38,918 nucleotides of DNA from Alteribacillus sp041949975 (GCF_041949975.1 NZ_JBHFQG010000034.1:1-38918), one strand, 5' to 3'; positions 1 to 9,022 are shown, counted from the stretch's first letter. Notes: generated by a model from the sequence alone, not told the origin. Made by a program: numbers and translations.

Positions 1-124
1 ATGCATCTACACGCAACTCCAATCTTTTTCTTGTTTCTTGGACAATTCAAGTGTAAAGGATTTTGGAGCTTGCGTGTTTTTTTATGTCTAAATTTTTTCA
101 TACCCCAACAATTATAATAGAGCC
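1..124 (-). mobile_element. Left end of an ISL3-like insertion sequence (copy 1, truncated by window edge)
   Basis: These 124 bases are the exact reverse complement of 38793-38916. On the minus strand the element starts with GGCTCT at 124, has a TATAAT box next to the terminus, then a leader with a 14-bp stem, and reaches an ATGCAT at the window edge that could be the transposase start. GGCTCT termini are typical of the ISL3 family, but no transposase sequence is visible, so the family is inferred. The element would be transcribed leftward, out of the window. Confidence 0.55.
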
Positions 125-133
125 AAAATAAAA

Positions 134-170
134 ACAGACACCCTTCGGTAAAACCTGTAAGGGTGTCTGT
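134..170 (-). terminator. Intrinsic terminator of the 3D-domain gene
   Basis: A perfect 12-bp stem (ACAGACACCCTT, 134-145, with its complement at 159-170) has a 13-base loop. On the minus strand it is followed by a T-rich run. It lies 11 bases past the stop codon of the 3D-domain gene. Confidence 0.85.
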
Positions 171-181
171 ATTATAATGCA

Positions 182-1147
182 CTATTCTAGTACGGTTACT
201 TCCAAGTTTTGACGGCCAAAGTTAGTAGCTTCACTTTTGTTTGGCATAAATATATCAATCTTGTTGCCATTGATTGCACCGCCAGTGTCAGCAGCTGTAA
301 AAGTTCCATGTCCCTCGACTTCTACTTTAGAACCGAGTGGAATGACATCAGGGTCTACAGCTATAACCTTTTCGTCAGGATTTGCGTTTAAGTCTACGCC
401 AGTAGCTGTTACGCCAGAGCAGCCAGCACAATTAGCTGTGTACGCTGTCGCTTCAACCTGTAATGTACGCCCTTCTGTTTCAGAACTTTGTTCAGATGCT
501 ACATCTTCTTGCTGTTCTTCTTGGGCTTGTTCGTTTGAACTGTCATCGTTACTGCTTGTGGAAACTTCAACTTCTTCTTCTGCTTTTTCTTCATTATTAT
601 CTTTACTAGATTCATCAGAGGAATCAGAATTGTAAACAGCGTTCACAAGAGCTCCAAATGTTTGCGGTCCTGCAAGACCATCAACAAGGATGTCTTTAGA
701 TTCTTGGAAGTCAATGACGGCATCGTGAGTTTTTGGACCGAATTCGCCGTCCACTTCGTTATCATAAAAGCCAAGGCTGTCTAGTTTATCTTGCAATTCT
801 TTAACCGGCTCTCCTTCGTCTCCTTCGCTCAGGATTTCAAGAGCGCCAACGGTGTGAGGTCCAGCAATTCCATCTATAAGTAAGTTATGTTCTTCTTGAT
901 AAGATTTAACCGCATCAGCTGTTTCCTCCTCAAAGTTTCCGCTGATGTCTTCTTCATCAAGAAATCCTTCAATGTGTAAGAGTTCTTGTAACTCTTCAAC
1001 TTGAGCATTTTCCTGCCCAATGGATAATTCTGTATCTCCTAATTCATTAGCATCTGTTCCTAGAGGACTTGTAAAAAAAGCAAAGCCGGCTGCTAACGCA
1101 GGAACACCTAATGCCTTCCAAGATAAAACAGTTGGTTTTAGTTTCAA
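182..1147 (-). CDS. Secreted cell-wall protein: two peptidoglycan-binding domains plus 3D domain
   Basis: Residues 10-28 form a hydrophobic signal or anchor segment. Two PG_binding_1-like repeats follow, at about 45-105 and 110-170, each ending in a DG-x-AGP-x-T motif. A Glu/Ser/Asp-rich linker spans about 172-227. The C-terminal 3D domain (about 228-320) keeps the three aspartates that name it: D265 in AVDPDVIPLG, D287 in ADTGG, and D297 in KIDIF. This is the layout of YocH-like Bacillus wall proteins, thought to act as lytic transglycosylases or muralytic enzymes. The start is TTG at 1147, nine bases after GGGAGG. The gene stands alone with its own terminator. The acidic linker suits a salt-loving host. 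The specific paralogue cannot be named from sequence alone. Confidence 0.88.
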   Translation of the reverse strand: MKLKPTVLSWKALGVPALAAGFAFFTSPLGTDANELGDTELSIGQENAQVEELQELLHIEGFLDEEDISGNFEEETADAVKSYQEEHNLLIDGIAGPHTVGALEILSEGDEGEPVKELQDKLDSLGFYDNEVDGEFGPKTHDAVIDFQESKDILVDGLAGPQTFGALVNAVYNSDSSDESSKDNNEEKAEEEVEVSTSSNDDSSNEQAQEEQQEDVASEQSSETEGRTLQVEATAYTANCAGCSGVTATGVDLNANPDEKVIAVDPDVIPLGSKVEVEGHGTFTAADTGGAINGNKIDIFMPNKSEATNFGRQNLEVTVLE

Positions 1148-1506
1148 GGTACAAAACCTCCCACTTCAAAGATTGAGATATTGTCGCTTTGACGATTCAC
1201 ATCGTATCAGTTGTTTCTATGGGAATTCAATGGAAAATGGGGCTTTTAAATAAAATGAAATGTTAATGTAAAAGGTGAAATGTTCCTATAATAAACATCG
1301 CTTGTTTTTGAGAAAATGGTAGGATTGAGCATTAAAATGGTAATAGTACAGTAGAAATGAGAACAGGGATATAGTTACTGCTGCAAGTCATACAGGATGT
1401 TTTTGAAGCAGTGGAGCTACTTTTCATAACGGCGAAAAACTATCTGTTTTTACAGTAACAGACAATTTTTAACGCAAAAGTTTTAAATAATAGTCATCGT
1501 TAGCAA
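1148..1506. other. Intergenic region without a recognisable gene
   Basis: This A/T-rich stretch holds the ribosome binding site and promoter region of the leftward 3D-domain gene. A possible minus-strand promoter is TTGAAT, 18 bases, then TACGAT (about 1201-1231). I see no convincing ORF, RNA or repeat in the rest. Confidence 0.5.
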
Positions 1507-1575
1507 ATGAATTTTTTTCTAAAAAACTATGTAAGATTGATAAAGAGAGTGGAGAAGACGAAGGAGATAAGAAAG

Positions 1576-2720
1576 ATGCCCGCTTTTGTTAGTAATAATC
1601 GGTATATACTGTACTCGGGAGTTATAGGTTTATTTTTAATTAATATTTTTGTAAGAAGTGAAATTGTTGAGTACATAATTGGACTTTTGGCCATTCCAAT
1701 GCTAATTATTTCCTTTTTCAAAGCGACACGTTTATTTCGAATATTGGGTACTTTCTTTACAGGGATAAATTTATCAGCTTTACCTTTATCTCAGCACGTA
1801 TTGTTAGAATACTTAGCTAAGATAAAAAAGAAGTGGCAGGATTCTTTCATCAGCCAAACTACACTGCGGGCATTTTCTGTAGCGTTAGCGTGGAGTCCAA
1901 TGGAAATAATGGTAGCTATCACTATAGATACAACAGGGGTTGGATATGTGTACTACCTGTCGTGGCTGCTTATTTGTTCTTTATTTGTTCTCATCATTGA
2001 TTCCTTGAGGGGGAGCATCTATTTAAAGGTCAGATGTATGAACCAGCAGGAAGCGGAATAAATCGTCCCGTAAATTTACGTTCATTAAACTACCAGGTAC
2101 TTCAGTTATTTACAGCTCTTGCTGTTTTCTTAGCTATAGTCCTTCTGCTCGGCAATTGGTCAGGATTGAATTTCATCCTTACCGTCACGCTTGTAATTAT
2201 ACCTTTTTCTTTTATATGGGCGGCAGTAATAGGCCGCTGGCGGAGCTTTCGGGTGATTGGGTGGGAAACGTGGAAAATACGAACAAACGGTATGCAAAAT
2301 TTTGCTGTTTTATTTATAACCTTAGGTTTCTTTTCTAGCAGTTTAAATCATACTCCTCTCCTTTCTTTTATTAGAGAGCCGTTTATGACAGCATCAGATT
2401 TTCCGTTTCTTACTTTTACTTCTGATTCAAATTACATATTTGCTCATGTCCATGATTGGTGTCCATCCTATAGCTACCATAGGGGTGTTGATGGAAGTTC
2501 TTCCGCCATTATATGACATGATTAATCCTGCAAGTATTGGTATAGTGTTAATAACTGGTGCCTTAGCAACTGCTTCGGTCGGCACATACGGTATTACGGT
2601 TACCATGACAGCTTAAAAAACAAAAACCAAAACCCGTATCGTATTACACTTCGCAATATGCCTTTTGCTGTTTAAATGGTGGGATAGGTACATGTATCGG
2701 GCTTTTTAATATTGTGATAG
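1576..2720 (+). pseudogene. Decayed multi-pass membrane protein gene of unrecognised family
   Basis: A good Shine-Dalgarno (AAGGAG, 1561-1566) precedes the ATG at 1576; an in-frame ATG at 1507 lacks one. The first reading frame runs to 2061, with hydrophobic segments and the motif LRAFSVALAWSPMEIMVAIT. The protein continues in another frame (about 2030-2430; KGQMYEPAGSGINRP, RWRSFRVIGWETWKIRTNG). It then shifts to a third frame (MIGVHPIATIGVLMEVLPP ... GIVLITGALATASVGTYG) with a stop at 2614. Beyond that stop, coding-like sequence (NQNPYRITLRNMPFAV, then NGGIGTCIGLFN) continues to about 2720 with further shifts and stops. At least three lesions therefore separate pieces of what was one polytopic protein of roughly 380-430 residues. 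The family could not be named. A segment may also be missing after residue 60. Confidence 0.75.
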
Positions 2721-2741
2721 AAAAATGGGGGGAGAGAATAT

Positions 2742-3638
2742 ATGAAAGTAAGAATTGGGATTGATTTAGGAGGAACAAAATTAAGAATTGGAGCAGTACG
2801 GAATGATGGTATTCTTGAGGAAGTTAAAGCTATTTTTACACCTTCTGCCCCTGAAGAAGGCGTTCATCACATTATCGAAGGGCTGCGATCTTTCGAAAAG
2901 TATGAATTTAAGTCTATTGGCTGTGGTGCTCCCGGTCCACTTGATTCATGGAAGGGTATTTTGCTCGACCCACCTAACTTAAAAGGCTGGCATGGTTTTT
3001 CTTTTGTTAAAGAAATAGAACAGTATACAAACTTACCAGTAACTTTAGAAAATGATGCAAACGCAGCAGCTGTAGCCGAGTATTATCTTGGTGTGGGAAA
3101 AGGGGCTTCGAGTATTGTATATGTGACGGTAAGTACAGGGATCGGAGCAGGAATAGTAATGGAAGACCATTTAATCTCAGGTTTTCAAGGTTTTGCTGGA
3201 GAAGCAGGCAATATGATTATTAAATCAGATACAGAACAGCAAGGAACCCTCAACAATGGGTCCTGGGAAGCTGCTGCATCTGGCACAGCTATCTCCAGCT
3301 ACGTAAAAAATCATTTTGGAAAAGACATGCTGCCTGATCATTTATTTAACGAATATAAGAAAGGTTCAGCTGCTGCTAAAAAGATAGTAGATCAGATAAT
3401 AGAGGATCTGGCCAAAGGGTTTGCTAATATATATCATTTATTTAACCCTGAATTAATTGTAGCTGGGGGAGGGGTTATTAATAACAACAATTGGCTAATA
3501 TCATGTCTCAATGAAAAAATAAAGGGTTTATTATATCCTAGTATGAGAGAATCTTTTAAGTTGGTATCAGCTTCTCTTGGTGAAAAAACAGGAATTGTCG
3601 GAGCAGCAATGGTTTCCAATATTAAAAGATTAGGATAA
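2742..3638 (+). CDS. ROK-family sugar kinase (glucokinase-like), zinc motif lost
   Basis: The N-terminus has the ATP phosphate-binding motif IGIDLGGTK (residues 5-13). LENDANAAA holds the catalytic aspartate D105, and VSTGIGAGIV (130-139) and VAGGGVI complete the ASKHA fold. The length of 298 residues is normal for ROK kinases. The usual GH(M/I) histidine is replaced by asparagine (GEAGNM, N157), and the CxCGxxGCxE zinc cluster is absent: the equivalent stretch reads NNGSWEAAASG. It is therefore a zinc-less ROK branch and its sugar (glucose, N-acetylmannosamine, fructose, allose) cannot be fixed. The start is ATG after GGGGGGAGAG. No sugar-pathway gene lies next to it. Confidence 0.85.
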   Translation: MKVRIGIDLGGTKLRIGAVRNDGILEEVKAIFTPSAPEEGVHHIIEGLRSFEKYEFKSIGCGAPGPLDSWKGILLDPPNLKGWHGFSFVKEIEQYTNLPVTLENDANAAAVAEYYLGVGKGASSIVYVTVSTGIGAGIVMEDHLISGFQGFAGEAGNMIIKSDTEQQGTLNNGSWEAAASGTAISSYVKNHFGKDMLPDHLFNEYKKGSAAAKKIVDQIIEDLAKGFANIYHLFNPELIVAGGGVINNNNWLISCLNEKIKGLLYPSMRESFKLVSASLGEKTGIVGAAMVSNIKRLG

Positions 3639-3656
3639 AAGGATAAAATGAACAGA

Positions 3657-3908
3657 GGATGTCTCAAAAAAGTTGGTTGGTCATCTAGCAACTGGAATAT
3701 GCGAGACTCCAGCGGGAAAAAGGGCAGTGTGAAGACCCCGCAGTGGGCGGTTTTTGCTCACGAGGAGGCCTGAGCCGTCGCCCGCGGCAAAGAAGACACT
3801 ACGAGAACGAGCAAAGTGAGTTGGAGTAGATGTCGCACTTGTGCCCTGAGGGTGAAAGCGAGTATATCCCAGTTGCGTTTGCCCAGAACTGACTTATGGG
3901 ACAGCTCA
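3657..3908. repeat. MITE-like GC-rich intergenic repeat (Bacillaceae type)
   Basis: The roughly 250-bp block is much richer in G+C than its surroundings and is bounded by imperfect terminal inverted repeats: TGTCTCAAAA at 3661-3670 and, on the other strand, TGTCCCATAA at 3894-3903. Inside are motifs I recognise from dispersed Bacillaceae repeats: GCGAGACTCC-AGCGGG, GAAGACCCCGCAG, CGAGGAGGC, and GCCCGCGG. It codes for nothing; a short frame through it (3816-3998) is spurious. It sits a few bases from the stop codon of the YtvI-like gene. No clear target duplication was seen. Confidence 0.7.
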
Positions 3909-3911
3909 GGG

Positions 3912-5033
3912 TTATTGCTCAGTAAAGCCATATTTTATAAAGTATTTTATGTCTTCGATCACTCCGATATCTATCAGGATAACGATAATTACGAGTAAAG
4001 CAGGTCCAAAAAGGAGACCAACTGCTCCAAATAATTGAAGCCCTGCAAATAGAGAAACGAGAACGGCTATAGGATTTAAATTCATACTTGACGAAAGCAC
4101 TTTTGGTTCAATCGTCTGCCGTACAATCATGGTGACTCCATACAAAATAGCTAAGCTGATACTAAGTCCTATACTTCCAGTTACGAGAAGATATAAAGAC
4201 CAGGGAAGCAAAATAGTTCCGGTGCCAAGATAAGGAAGGAACTCAGCAATACCAACGATGATAGCAAGAGTTACTACACCGTCCACTCTTAAAAGCGAAA
4301 GACCAATAAACACAATTATTCCGGTAACTGTCATAAGAATAAACTGGGCTTTTAAGTATCCAAAGACCCTGATCCACATGGCCTGATGAAAGGCATGTGT
4401 TTTTTTATACAGTTTTATTGGAACATGCTGGCGGACAGAATCCGTTATTTTCTCCCAATCTTTTCCGAAAAAATAAATAGCCAATAAAATAAACAGAAAT
4501 GCAACAAGAAAAGTAGGTACACTTAAAACAATGGAGGTAAGCCCGTCAGCTATTTTTTGAGCAAATTGCCCGAGCGCTGTGCCAATTTGTGTACCGATCT
4601 CGGATATTCCTTCGTTAAAAGAAAATCCTTCTCGTTTACTGAAATTTTCTGCTGCACCACTTGCTTCTCTCCAGGCAGGCAGAATGGTTTCATTAATAAA
4701 CTGCTGAATGTTACGAAACGCATCTTCCATCCAAGTAGGTGCTTTATCTGCAAATCGTTGAATTCCATCAATAATTAAAAAAGTTAAGCCTGTAATGATT
4801 CCGCCAAAAATAGATAAGCCAATTAATAATGAGGTTAAAGCAGCAAGCCCGGCAGGGAATTTAAATTTTCGCTGCAATATATGGGAAAGCGGTTTTAACA
4901 TCCATGCAAATAAGGCTGCTATCCAGAATGGGTAAGTGAGCTTAAATAGTGTAATTGTTGTCCAAATGATGATAAAAACGGCTGCTGTCACCATAAAAAA
5001 ACGAGCTATCATCCATGCTGTTTCTTTTTTCAC
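3912..5033 (-). CDS. ytvI: AI-2E family membrane protein, YtvI-like
   Basis: This is a multi-pass membrane protein of 373 residues with the AI-2E transporter layout: two N-terminal hydrophobic hairpins, a long amphipathic section rich in Phe/Gln/Glu (about 100-200), then a C-terminal membrane bundle containing EFLPYLGTG and the conserved IEPKVLSSSMNLNPIAVL region. YtvI in Bacillus subtilis is a sporulation-associated integral membrane protein whose molecular role is unknown; quorum-signal transport is known only for other members. I chose the GTG at 5033 because GAGGGAG lies six bases upstream; an in-frame TTG at 5063 has no such site. The 3' end abuts the MITE-like repeat. The family is secure; the ytvI assignment is likely. 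Confidence 0.8.
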   Translation of the reverse strand: MKKETAWMIARFFMVTAAVFIIIWTTITLFKLTYPFWIAALFAWMLKPLSHILQRKFKFPAGLAALTSLLIGLSIFGGIITGLTFLIIDGIQRFADKAPTWMEDAFRNIQQFINETILPAWREASGAAENFSKREGFSFNEGISEIGTQIGTALGQFAQKIADGLTSIVLSVPTFLVAFLFILLAIYFFGKDWEKITDSVRQHVPIKLYKKTHAFHQAMWIRVFGYLKAQFILMTVTGIIVFIGLSLLRVDGVVTLAIIVGIAEFLPYLGTGTILLPWSLYLLVTGSIGLSISLAILYGVTMIVRQTIEPKVLSSSMNLNPIAVLVSLFAGLQLFGAVGLLFGPALLVIIVILIDIGVIEDIKYFIKYGFTEQ

Positions 5034-5284
5034 ACTTATCTCCCTCTTTTCTGCCTGCAGCAACTTTTCCTATTCTAATGGACTACCCTTTTATTATTTT
5101 TATCACACTTATAAGCAATATATTATTTATATTTTACCCATCTTACAAGTGAAATTACCAGTGCAATAAATAACAAGAAAAAAATTTAATTAATTTTTAT
5201 AATTAGCAGGAAAGATAACAGTTTATATAAAATATTTAAAATATTCTACCGTTTATCAGGTTAAATTTAGGGGGGAAATTGAAA

Positions 5285-6898
5285 ATGATGGACACACAGC
5301 TGCTGATACCGTCTATGCTTGAAAGAGCAGAAAAATATTTTCCAAAAAAAGAAGTGATTTCTCGTACTGCAAACGGTATTCATCATTTAACCTATAAAGA
5401 GATAGGAGAAAGGACAAGACGTCTTGCTTCTGCCCTGGAACAATTAGGAGTCAAAAAAGGAGACCGAGTAGCGACGTTTGCCTGGAACCATCACCGCCAT
5501 TTAGAAGCTTACTTTGCTATTCTGGGAATAGGAGCTATTCTTCATACCATTAATATTAGACTGCAGGCAGAACATATTTCATACATTGTTAATCATGCTG
5601 AGGACAAAATCATATTAGTAGATGCAGAGTTGATTCCTCTTTTAGAAAAAGTAAAGGACTCCTTGCAAAACGTCGAAGCATTTATCGTATTATGTAACAA
5701 AGAAGTGCCTGAGACTTCTCTGCCTAATGTGTATGCCTACGAAGCGTTGCTGGAAAAAAGCAGCCCCAACTATGAATTTGTGAAAGATATAGATGAAAAT
5801 GAAAATGCAGGGATTTGTTACACTTCTGCTACGACTGGAAATCCTAAGGGAGTCATGTACAGCCACCGTGGTATTGTCCTTCACAGTATGGCAATAGGGC
5901 TTGCTGACAGTGCAGCATTATCGGAAAAGGATACAATTATGCCGGTAGTGCCGATGTTTCATGCAAATGCTTGGGGTCTTCCATTTGCAGCAGTTTGGTT
6001 TGGAAGTACTCAAGTAATGCCAGGGCCTCAATTTACGCCGGGCATTTTAGCAAAATTAATAGAAGATTATAGTGTTACGTTAACTGCCGGAGTCCCTACC
6101 ATATGGCTCGGATTATTAAAAGAGTTAGAGAACGGCAGCTATAAGACAGATAGTTTGCGGGCCATCATGTGCGGTGGATCCGCAGCTCCGGCAGCTATGA
6201 TTCGAGCCTTTGAAACAAAGTACAATATTCCGTTCCTTCATGCATACGGAATGACAGAAACCAGTCCTCTTGTTAGTGTTGCTACACTGAAAAGCTATCA
6301 GGAAGACATTCCAGAAGATAAGAAGTTAGCAATTCGTTCTACACAGGGAATCGTTGTACCAGGTCTTGAAGTAAAAGTGGAAGGGCCGGATGGTGAAGTG
6401 AAGAAAAACGGAGAGGATATGGGCGAATTATTAGTAAAAGGGCCGTGGATCGCGAGCGAATATTATAATGATGAACGTTCTAAAGATGCCTTTCGAGATG
6501 GCTGGCTCCATACAGGAGATGTTGCAACGATGGATGAAGAGGGTTATATAAGACTAGTGGACCGCACAAAAGACCTGGTGAAAAGCGGAGGCGAATGGAT
6601 ATCATCCGTTGATATTGAAAACGCTATCATGGCTCATGAGGCAGTATACGAAGCAGCGGTAATTGCTGTGCCTCATCCGCAATGGCAAGAAAGGCCGCTG
6701 GCCTGTGTGGTTCTTAACGAACTGGACACACAATCTGTTACTAAAGAAGAAATTATTGATTTTATTCGTCCCGAATTTGCAAAATGGTGGCTTCCAGATG
6801 ACGTTATCTTTATGAAAAAACTGCCGAAAACTTCTGTTGGAAAATTTTTAAAGCGGGCGCTTAGAGATCAATTAGAAACGCATTATACAAAAGCATAA
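5285..6898 (+). CDS. Acyl-CoA synthetase (long/medium-chain fatty acid-CoA ligase)
   Basis: This is an ANL-superfamily adenylate-forming enzyme (fatty acid + ATP + CoA to acyl-CoA), 537 residues from the ATG at 5285, nine bases after AGGGGGG. The phosphate-binding motif reads YTSATTGNPKGV (about 179-190), with Ala where Gly is usual. YGMTET, GWLHTGDVA and a C-terminal LPKTSVGKFLKR carrying the catalytic lysine are all present. FAWNHHRHLEAYFA and HTINIRL resemble the Bacillus long-chain-fatty-acid ligases. It lies 18 bases upstream of a second ligase and probably shares its transcript. The chain length of its substrate cannot be read from sequence. Confidence 0.93.
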   Translation: MMDTQLLIPSMLERAEKYFPKKEVISRTANGIHHLTYKEIGERTRRLASALEQLGVKKGDRVATFAWNHHRHLEAYFAILGIGAILHTINIRLQAEHISYIVNHAEDKIILVDAELIPLLEKVKDSLQNVEAFIVLCNKEVPETSLPNVYAYEALLEKSSPNYEFVKDIDENENAGICYTSATTGNPKGVMYSHRGIVLHSMAIGLADSAALSEKDTIMPVVPMFHANAWGLPFAAVWFGSTQVMPGPQFTPGILAKLIEDYSVTLTAGVPTIWLGLLKELENGSYKTDSLRAIMCGGSAAPAAMIRAFETKYNIPFLHAYGMTETSPLVSVATLKSYQEDIPEDKKLAIRSTQGIVVPGLEVKVEGPDGEVKKNGEDMGELLVKGPWIASEYYNDERSKDAFRDGWLHTGDVATMDEEGYIRLVDRTKDLVKSGGEWISSVDIENAIMAHEAVYEAAVIAVPHPQWQERPLACVVLNELDTQSVTKEEIIDFIRPEFAKWWLPDDVIFMKKLPKTSVGKFLKRALRDQLETHYTKA

Positions 6899-6916
6899 TG
6901 AGATTGGAGGAAAGAT

Positions 6917-8482
6917 ATGACTACCTTGCGGGATATATTTGAACAATCAGTAAAAAATAATTCAGATAAAGAAGCCTTAGTAGATGTACGTTTATCAAAA
7001 AGATGGACTTTTTCTCAATGGAATAAAGAAGTCAATCAACTGGCACGGGCGTTTACTAGAGCTGGGGTGAAAAAAGGCGATAGAGTGTCAACGGTTTTAT
7101 TTAATACTAGTGAGTTTGCCATGACTCTTTTAGCTTGTATTAAACTTGGAGCTGTGTTTAATCCAATAAATTTTAGGCTGACCGATAAAGAAATAGAATT
7201 TATCATAAACGATGCAGAACCGCGTATTGTATTATTTGAAAAAGCAGTAGAAAACCAGATTCGTCCATTGGCCGATCTTTTTCCTAATGTCGAGTTTTGG
7301 TATATTGATGAAGATCCTCCAAGCTATGCTTACTCTTACTATGAAAGACTCTCCATAGAAGATACCACACGCCCCGAAGTTTCCTTAACAGAAGAAGACA
7401 TCTATGCGATTATGTATACGAGCGGGACAACTGGAAAACCAAAAGGTGTAGTCCACAAGCACCGTGACATGGTTGATCAAAGTGTGCTTATTATAGCTTC
7501 ACAACGAATCTCGGCAAAAGATAACGGTCTATCTGTTGCCCCTTTATTTCATTGTGCTGAACTCCATTGTGCTTTCATTCCGCGATTTCATTTGGGGGTA
7601 AAAAATGTATTGCTTCACCACTTTGAACCAGAAGCTGTTTTAAACACTGTTCAAAAGGAAAATATCAGTATATTTTTTGCAGCTCCTACAATGTGGAGTA
7701 TGCTTATCCAGGAGAAAAAAGAGTCAATGGAATTAACTTCTCTGAAAAAAGCTTTATATGGCGGAGCTCCTATGGCTCCTGCTCTTGTAAAAGAGGTTCA
7801 TAATACGTTTAATGTGCAGCTGTTTCAAGCATATGGAATGACCGAAATGGGACCCGCAATAACGATATTATCGGACGATGAACAATTAAGTAAAGCAGGT
7901 TCTGCTGGTAAACCTTTAATAAACCACGAAATTCGCGTGGTAAGAACCAGAAATGATGGAAAATTAGATCCGGATGACGAAGCAAAAGCAGGAGAGCAGG
8001 GAGAAATAATCGTGCGCGGCCCAAGCATGATGAGTGAATATTATAAACGGCCGGAAGCAACCGCAGAAGTGCTTTACAATGGCTGGTATTATTCTGGTGA
8101 TGTAGGTTATTTTGATGAAGATGGCTACCTGTGGGTAAATGATAGAATAAAAGATATGATTGTAAGCGGTGGAGAAAATATTTATTCTCGTGAAGTGGAA
8201 GATGCTTTATTTGATCATCCTGGTGTTCTTGATGCTGCAGTTGTTGGAGAACCAGATGAAAAATGGGGAGAGCGGGTAATGGCTTTTATTGTAAAAAAGG
8301 AAGAATCTCTAACGGCTGAAGAGCTTGAAAGATTTTGTATAAACAGTGACCGGATTGCTAATTATAAACGTCCACGCCGATATGAATTTGTAGAAGAACT
8401 GCCGCGGAATGCCAGTGGTAAATTACAAAAATTCAAACTAAGAGAAAAAGTAATGAAACAAGAAGGTTCTTCCAAAGTATAG
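6917..8482 (+). CDS. Second acyl-CoA synthetase in tandem
   Basis: This ANL-family ligase of 521 residues is only distantly similar to its upstream neighbour, so the pair is not a recent duplication. The P-loop is canonical, YTSGTTGKPKGV (167-178). YGMTEMGP, GWYYSGDVGYFDEDGY, DRIKDMIVSGGENIYS and the C-terminal LPRNASGKLQKFKLR with the catalytic lysine follow in the right order. The family activates fatty or other carboxylic acids as CoA thioesters. Translation starts at ATG 6917 after TTGGAGGAAAG. Together with the preceding gene it forms a two-gene unit closed by a strong terminator at 8487. No beta-oxidation genes are adjacent, so the pathway is inferred only from the family. Confidence 0.93.
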   Translation: MTTLRDIFEQSVKNNSDKEALVDVRLSKRWTFSQWNKEVNQLARAFTRAGVKKGDRVSTVLFNTSEFAMTLLACIKLGAVFNPINFRLTDKEIEFIINDAEPRIVLFEKAVENQIRPLADLFPNVEFWYIDEDPPSYAYSYYERLSIEDTTRPEVSLTEEDIYAIMYTSGTTGKPKGVVHKHRDMVDQSVLIIASQRISAKDNGLSVAPLFHCAELHCAFIPRFHLGVKNVLLHHFEPEAVLNTVQKENISIFFAAPTMWSMLIQEKKESMELTSLKKALYGGAPMAPALVKEVHNTFNVQLFQAYGMTEMGPAITILSDDEQLSKAGSAGKPLINHEIRVVRTRNDGKLDPDDEAKAGEQGEIIVRGPSMMSEYYKRPEATAEVLYNGWYYSGDVGYFDEDGYLWVNDRIKDMIVSGGENIYSREVEDALFDHPGVLDAAVVGEPDEKWGERVMAFIVKKEESLTAEELERFCINSDRIANYKRPRRYEFVEELPRNASGKLQKFKLREKVMKQEGSSKV

Positions 8483-8486
8483 AGAA

Positions 8487-8529
8487 AGCTAAAAGAGCAG
8501 TTCCGAAAGGTGGGACTGCTCTTTTAGCT
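8487..8529 (+). terminator. Strong intrinsic terminator after the ligase pair
   Basis: A long perfect stem, AGCTAAAAGAGCAGT (from 8487) pairing with ACTGCTCTTTTAGCT (to 8529), has a GC-rich top and T-rich 3' arm. It follows the second ligase stop within 10 bases. It can work in both directions. Confidence 0.85.
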
Positions 8530-8586
8530 AGCGTGAAAAAGTGTAGGACCGCTGGCAGAAAGTATCATTTTTTCTAATGAGAATGT

Positions 8587-9022
8587 TCACTTTATCGTGA
8601 GCCTTTGCAGCATGTCGCCAATACCCCGGCATCCCTTTAAGGGCAGATGCCACTCATAATCATGGTGTGGATAAGCTATTCGTTTCATCACTTTTTCATG
8701 TTTTTTCCCGGTTAATAAAGTTATAGTGTCTGTTTTATATAAATCCTTTTCAACCCACTGCTGACGGAGAGCTTCATCACTAATGACCTTGTGCTTTGGA
8801 AAGTGAAACCCCGTATCGTAATTATCTGTTACGACATCATAGGGGAATAAGAAACCATGCCGAGCGGATAGAATCACCCATGGCCAATGATGAATCTCCG
8901 CATATTTTCTGCATTTTTTATGGAGCGTGCCTTGGTATGCATCTTTTGCATACACCGGACCGTTCTCTGGCCATACCCCATATTTTCTTTTTTCCACAGG
9001 GGATAATACAAATCATATTCAT
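8587..9022 (-). CDS. DUF6884-like protein with apparent frameshift in an A6 run
   Basis: The conserved body (GPVYAKDAYQGTLHKK, WPWVILSARHGFLFP, a Tyr-rich stretch and C-terminal GCRGIGDMLQRL) fits the DUF6884 family, whose function is not established. Family members begin with a beta strand and a (S/P)CGKxK motif. Here that motif is encoded upstream in a different frame: ATG 9022 (or 9016) gives MNMICIIPCGK, then a run of six A (plus-strand T6 at 8988-8993) shifts the frame. Removing one A joins it exactly to RKYGVWPENGP. In the downstream frame alone only a weak GTG at 8997 is available and the motif is lost. The lesion could be a sequencing error, phase variation, transcriptional slippage or a young pseudogene. 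The gene is divergent from manA. Confidence 0.65.

Noticed and set aside
237..635. Plus-strand ORF of about 130 codons inside the 3D-domain gene
   Set aside because: It is the Ser-rich mirror of the Glu/Asp-rich linker on the real strand, with no ribosome binding site or recognisable domain.
3816..3998. ORF of 60 codons crossing the MITE-like repeat
   Set aside because: It lies in repeat sequence and runs into the opposite-strand YtvI-like gene; no ribosome binding site.
8587..8997. DUF6884-like protein as a normal gene starting at GTG 8997
   Set aside because: This start drops the family's N-terminal CGK motif, which is present just upstream in another frame.
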